Of a DNA stretch of 64,000 nucleotides, positions 59,722-64,000 are shown piece by piece. The notes below the pieces were generated by a model. That model did not search any database. It had not been told where the DNA came from and was given only the letters and a program-made list of their open reading frames with translations. Source of the DNA: Cristatella mucedo. Taxonomy: Eukaryota > Bryozoa > Phylactolaemata > Cristatellidae. The translations under genes were made by a program, and so were the position numbers. Position 1 is the first letter of the stretch; each line of letters begins with the position of its first letter. The stretch lies in contig WPIO01000007.1 in assembly GCA_009760855.2 (NCBI GenBank), forward strand, positions 11,907,501 through 11,971,500. Reading direction: 5' to 3'.

Positions 59722-60169
59722 ACTCTCGACTTGCGTCATGACATCCCCTGACTTGAAGACAATTAAAAAGTACCTGAAACGGCATCCGTTTTATCACGGC
59801 ATTTAGTGGATCCCGTGATTCGTCCTTTATGTGCGTATGCATGCTGACACTGTGCATGCTGGCACTAACCATACTTGCATGCTGACTCATTGCACGTCAC
59901 CTCTTACTAGATTAATCTTATTGCTTATTGAGCATGCTACTACTAACCATTCGATCTTGCTTTCCTTTGCAGCAGATGTGGAGTGCCTAGGAAGTGATTG
60001 AGTTCTCTAACGGCACTATATCAAATGCATTACTATTATTAATATTAGTATTACTGTCGCACCACTAACTACTAGGGCTTGAAATGTCTCATCCGGCCAC
60101 TGGGATCGCATGGATCGTATTCGAGGTTGGGCCTGCTCTATGCAAGACTATACATAATTGTCCACAGTT

Positions 60170-61228
60170 ATAAAAATAATAATGATGCACTTGATAAAGC
60201 TCCCTCAAATAACTCAATCTCCCTCTAGGCGCTTTACATTTGCTGCAAAGGGAAACGCGATTGAATCACAAGTAATATCATGCTTGATAAACAACATGAA
60301 CAACATGGCTAGGGGTGACATGCACAGGGTCAGCATGCAAGTGTAGTTAGTGGCAGCATGAACAGTGTCAGCACACACAAGCACATGAACGATGAATCAC
60401 AGGGACCCACTAAATGCTGTCCTAAATAGGTGTGTTTATAAGTTCTTTTTAAACGTCGTCAAGTCAGGGGATGTTCTGACGCAGGTCGGGAGGGAGTTCC
60501 GGCCTTTATGAGCAGACGAACTAAATGCACGGTCTCCAAAGGATTTGAGGTTTGTACGAGGTATTGGTATACTGTTGGATTACGAAAAGCGGGTGGTACG
60601 ATGCTTGGCCTGGTGGGGGAGTAAATCTAAGAGATAGGCTGGAGCCGAAGAATGAAGTGACCTAAAAGTGAGCGACAAACCTTAAAGTCGATCCGTCGCT
60701 TGACTGGGAGCCAGTGCAGGTCGGCGAGAAGTGGTATGATGTGACAACTGCGACGCTCACTACAGATAAGCCTATCTGCAAAGTTTTGCACAAGCTGTAA
60801 TCGCCTGATTGCACATGCCGGTAGGCTAGCTAGCAGTGAGTTACAGAAGTCAATACTGGATGACACAAATGCATGGAAACTTAGATGTGGTATCCTTATC
60901 TAAACAAGCCCGAATTTTAGCAATGTTATGTAGCTGAAAGTAGGCAGAGTTTATTGTGGAGCTGATGTAGTCGTCTAACGAGAAGTCACTTTGGAAAATG
61001 ACTCCGACACCTTGATTTCGAGCTGATTCAACGGGAGATATGCTGGCAGAGCTAATTATCGGTGTCAGCCTTTCCAATTTCAGAATCACACTGGGTTTGC
61101 CCATAACTAGTAAGTTATTTGTATGTTCGTTTAGTTTAAAAAAATTCGCTGCCATCCATGTGTGGATGTCATCAATACATGCAGCAAGTGAGTTGAGAGA
61201 ATTCGAGGATCTTGAAGTCTGGGAGGGA
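60170..61228 (-). mobile_element. LINE-A copy, 3' half
   Basis: From AATAATAATGATGCACTTGATAA through hairpin, 3' UTR, C-terminus, thumb (minus frame 60,627-60,866: FCNSLLASLPACAIRRLQLV) and post-palm region (60,850-61,155: FKLNEHTNNLLVMGKPSVIL). It ends just before YADD at about 61,228. It faces the previous copy tail to tail with 120 bp between. Confidence 0.88.
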
Positions 61229-61369
61229 TAAGGTGGTGAAGGCTGTCCTCGTGCTGTTAAAAACTAGTACAGTTCCCCGGACTTCTGGCTGGCTGCCAAG
61301 GTGCAAAGGTAAGCAAAGAGCATCGACTGACTGTTTGGGATCGTGCTTAGCTATATCCGTCGTTCGTTC

Positions 61370-61370
<1 letters not shown>

Positions 61371-61434
<64 letters not shown>
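61371..61434. repeat. (CT)n microsatellite, about 32 units
   Basis: Uninterrupted CT dinucleotides; the longest simple repeat in the window. Confidence 0.97.
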
Positions 61435-61438
<4 letters not shown>

Positions 61439-63073
61439 TCGTTGCTATCGTGAGCTGAGAACTAGCCAACGGGTGGCCACTTACTGCGTCACATGGGTCA
61501 CATAGGGGCAGAATGGACGCAATGCCGACATTTTTCAATGTGGGCCGTACTCAGCAGTAGGCAGTGCTACTTCGTAGCCTGTATTTAGGTATAATAGATC
61601 CTGTTGGAGCGAGCAAAAGCGAGCTATATTGAACGACAGAGTGGTTAGGTTTTCATCTTCGAATACTAATAGGCATTGACTCTGCTTAGCTAGCTTCTTC
61701 CTTGCTCTAGATACACTAACGCTGCACAAACAAAACCATTTGGCAATCTAAGTTTAGGCAAGACCAAACGTAAATGTCTCCAAGCTTTACCATCTGTGAA
61801 AGCAAACAATCCGGCAAAAAGCTCAGCTGGCCACCAAGGCCATGCAATCACTCCCAGACGTTTAGACAGTCTGAGTCTCTTGACGGAGGCTTTCCAGCAA
61901 TAATAGTTCATTTTGACCACATCTTTGGATGCTGTTTTTGAGAATTACTCAAGGAAAGTGCAGCATGCTGGAAGGTAATTTTAGACAATATGGCCCAAAT
62001 GAATATCAGTGCGGCTTAGAACTTTTACATAAACGAAGTATACGTAACAGGTATTCATTGTCTAATATTTATGGAGGAAGCTTCTGTAGCGATTGTCTCA
62101 AAAAACCACTGCTAACAGGACGTAAGAGCAGTAAATAAGGAAGCAGATATCGCTAAGATAGCAGGAGAAATGTATATAAGTGTTTGATATTGATAGGATT
62201 GGTAGGTTCGGACGCCGATGAGCTACTTTTTCGGTTCTAGAATTACATTTTTAGAGCCTCTCAGACCCAACTAATCTCAAGAAAGAACTCCTGGGCTCGA
62301 GCATTTTCTTTCACAGCCAAATAGCATTGAATGATTGAATGAATTGAAAATTGAATGAATTGAAGTGAATTGTGAAAATATCGATTCAAAATACCACTGC
62401 AGTGGGGAAAGCCATTTATTTCAGCACACGGCAAGTTATGAAAATGTGGCAATTGAAGCCAGGCTGATGCGAGGCCAACAGATTGGACAGCGGGATTGTG
62501 TTTTCGATATTGCCCAGCATTACCAGAGACCACCGTGCAACGCACGCTTTGGCACTCAGTACTCACAAACTGGTTGTGCTACCCCAGAACCAGCACTGGT
62601 AGAAGTAGCAGTAACAGCTAACGAAAGATAAATAGATGGTCCGGTTTTAATCACAATGTGGTCAATACAACAGAGATCAAAATAGTGATGTGTATAGGCG
62701 CTGCGAAAAAGCGGCTTGTTTCTGGCCACTACAATTACAATTGGCCGCCATTGTACGCTATCGAAGCATGTAGGCTATCACTACCAATGACCTCAGTTTG
62801 AATTGTTTCCAAATCTCCAGCACCGACGGTTGGTTCTGCATTTGGTTCAGCTTTTGACACCCTGTATTTTACGACCGCATGTAAAATTCGCCCTTTGTCT
62901 TGCTTCTGTACGCTGTTTGCTAATCCCGAGCTCTGATTCATCCCTGTGAACTTCGTACAAACTAATTGCTATGGCCATACAACACCACTCACTCGCTGAC
63001 TGCTGACCGGGCTTGAGCAGAAAAGCACCAATTTTTAGCGGATTCAATTTAAGCTTTAAATATAATACGCCAG
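61435..63073. other. No feature recognised
   Basis: AT-rich, with a short GAATTGAA-type low-complexity stretch at 62,328-62,372 and small frames up to 101 codons with no motif. Confidence 0.5.
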
Positions 63074-63094
63074 AAAGAGAGAGAGAGAGAGAGT
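63074..63094. repeat. (GA)n microsatellite
   Basis: Short GA run; a 125-codon minus frame (62,847-63,224) crosses it but has no known motif. Confidence 0.9.
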
Positions 63095-63728
63095 GGGAAG
63101 GAAGTCTTCTCAACGCCTTCTCGGGCAAGTAAAGAATGTTATCGATCTTCACGGACCGACAACAGAAGCGCTCGTGTTGGCCATAAAGGTAGTGACCAAG
63201 TAAAAGCATTTTTAACTGTCTCAAATCGTATGCACCTTAAGCTTCTGACATTTTCACGTGGCTCAGCTCAGCATAATTTGTTAGCTGAGTAAGTAGAGCC
63301 TACAGGGCACCTTATAATAGCCTGGTATTGGTTGAAAATATATCTCTCACGGACGACATTTCAACCTCTATAATAGAAGTCGGCCAACCTTAGGGACTAC
63401 CAGGCCATTTCGGGAGGTCAAGGAGGCACACTAGGCAAAAAGAAACTACTTCCACTCCGCAGGGCCGGCGAACCGGGCGTGGCCCGATGAACAGTCACAA
63501 CAGACGAGCACGGCAATTATAGGGGCAGACATGTATAGTCACTCGTCGGTCAGGGCCTTCTCTTTCAAACAAGCTCCTTAGATCATTTCTAAAAATAAAC
63601 AATAGCCATAATGAATGGGGATCGAAACCACGACAATTCAATAGCATCCAATGATCCTGGATCCAACAATAAATAACTAGGCAGCGAATGGCCGGACTGG
63701 GATACTAGCCAGGCCGTATTAGGCCGAA
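63095..63728. other. No feature recognised
   Basis: No supported gene or repeat. Confidence 0.45.
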
Positions 63729-64000
63729 AGGCTTAAAAACACATCTATTTAGGACAGCATTTAGTGGGTCCCTGTAATTCGTCCTTGATGTGCTTATGCA
63801 TGCTGACACTGTGCATGCTGCCACTAACCACATTTGCATGCTGACCCTGTGCATGTCACCTCTAACCATCTTATTTATTTTGTTTGTCTTTCAAGCATGA
63901 TATTACATACCATTCAATTGCATTTCCCTTTGCAGCAAATGTAAAGCGCCTAGAAAGAGATTTAGTTCTCTGAGGACGCTTTATCAAGTGCATTATTATT
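63729..64000 (+). mobile_element. LINE-A 3' end, at the window edge
   Basis: From the end of the coding part (AAAACACATCTATTTAGGACA) through the 3' UTR and hairpin AAAGCGCCTAGAAAGAG..GAGGACGCTTTATC to the ATTATTATT tail, which meets the window boundary. One of the least diverged LINE-A ends. Confidence 0.9.

Larger units (their letters stand above)
58125..60048 (+). mobile_element. LINE-A copy with two later insertions
   Basis: Forward copy from the RT fingers to the (ATT)n tail. Parts: RT 58,125-59,018, then an inserted reverse LINE-A end (59,019-59,232), RT thumb and C-terminus 59,233-59,439, inserted LINE-B (59,440-59,721), then C-terminus, 3' UTR and hairpin to 60,048. Without inserts it would be about 1.4 kb. 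Confidence 0.88.

Overview
This window is eukaryotic and looks like metazoan accessory or intergenic DNA. I found no host gene I can name, no rRNA, no CRISPR and no operon structure. Most of it is retrotransposon debris of different ages in AT-rich background, broken by three GC-rich minisatellites. An animal host is favoured by the CR1/L2-like non-LTR retrotransposons (endonuclease motif LALTETWL, RT motif YADDTQL), the tRNA-derived SINEs and a hAT element of a type familiar from animals. I cannot name the species. One patch of degenerate CCCTAAA repeats looks more plant- or alga-like than animal-like, so lineage stays open. All family comparisons were made by eye.

Repeat families (names are mine). 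LINE-A is a CR1/L2-like element with an (ATT)n tail and about 20 copies; the longest are 41.8-45.05 kb (-), 11.7-14.67 kb (-) and 58.1-60.05 kb (+). LINE-B ends in (TACAT)n and has two nearly identical truncated copies at 7.1 and 38.4 kb plus fragments. LINE-C is an EN-RT fragment at 25.6-27.5 kb. SINE1 is tRNA-derived and its 3' end matches the LINE-A 3' end. SINE2 is a second tRNA-derived family nested in older repeats. Two decayed LTR-retrotransposon gag-pol regions lie at 29.9-31.5 kb (-) and 39.4-41.8 kb (+). A 188-bp hAT-type element with an 8-bp target duplication lies at 52.2 kb.

Layout. 0-0.9 kb: GC-rich 18-bp minisatellite in open frames. 1.2-9 kb: old LINE fragments and a LINE-B copy inside a SINE1. 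9.5 kb and 27.9 kb: two copies of a ~340-bp dispersed repeat. 11.7-15 kb: LINE-A with three SINEs nested in it, then a second LINE-A. 16.7-18.9 kb: an 18-bp minisatellite of over 80 units. 24.6-31.5 kb: SINE1, LINE-A, LINE-C, a telomere-like patch and an LTR element. 32.3-33.6 kb: a 24-bp minisatellite whose downstream flank is homologous to that of the 16.7-kb array. 35.1-37.6 kb and 48.9-51.15 kb: two blocks of one diverged ~165-bp satellite with the same ordered monomer subtypes. 38.4-45.6 kb: LINE-B, LTR element, LINE-A, LINE-B fragment. 52.7-53.8 kb: GC-rich island with a perfect 20-bp inverted repeat. 58.1-61.2 kb: nested LINE stack. 63.7-64 kb: LINE-A running off the window.

The most unusual signals are the satellite with ordered subtypes, the paired minisatellite segments that stay open in several frames, the SINE1/LINE-A shared 3' hairpin and the hAT element.
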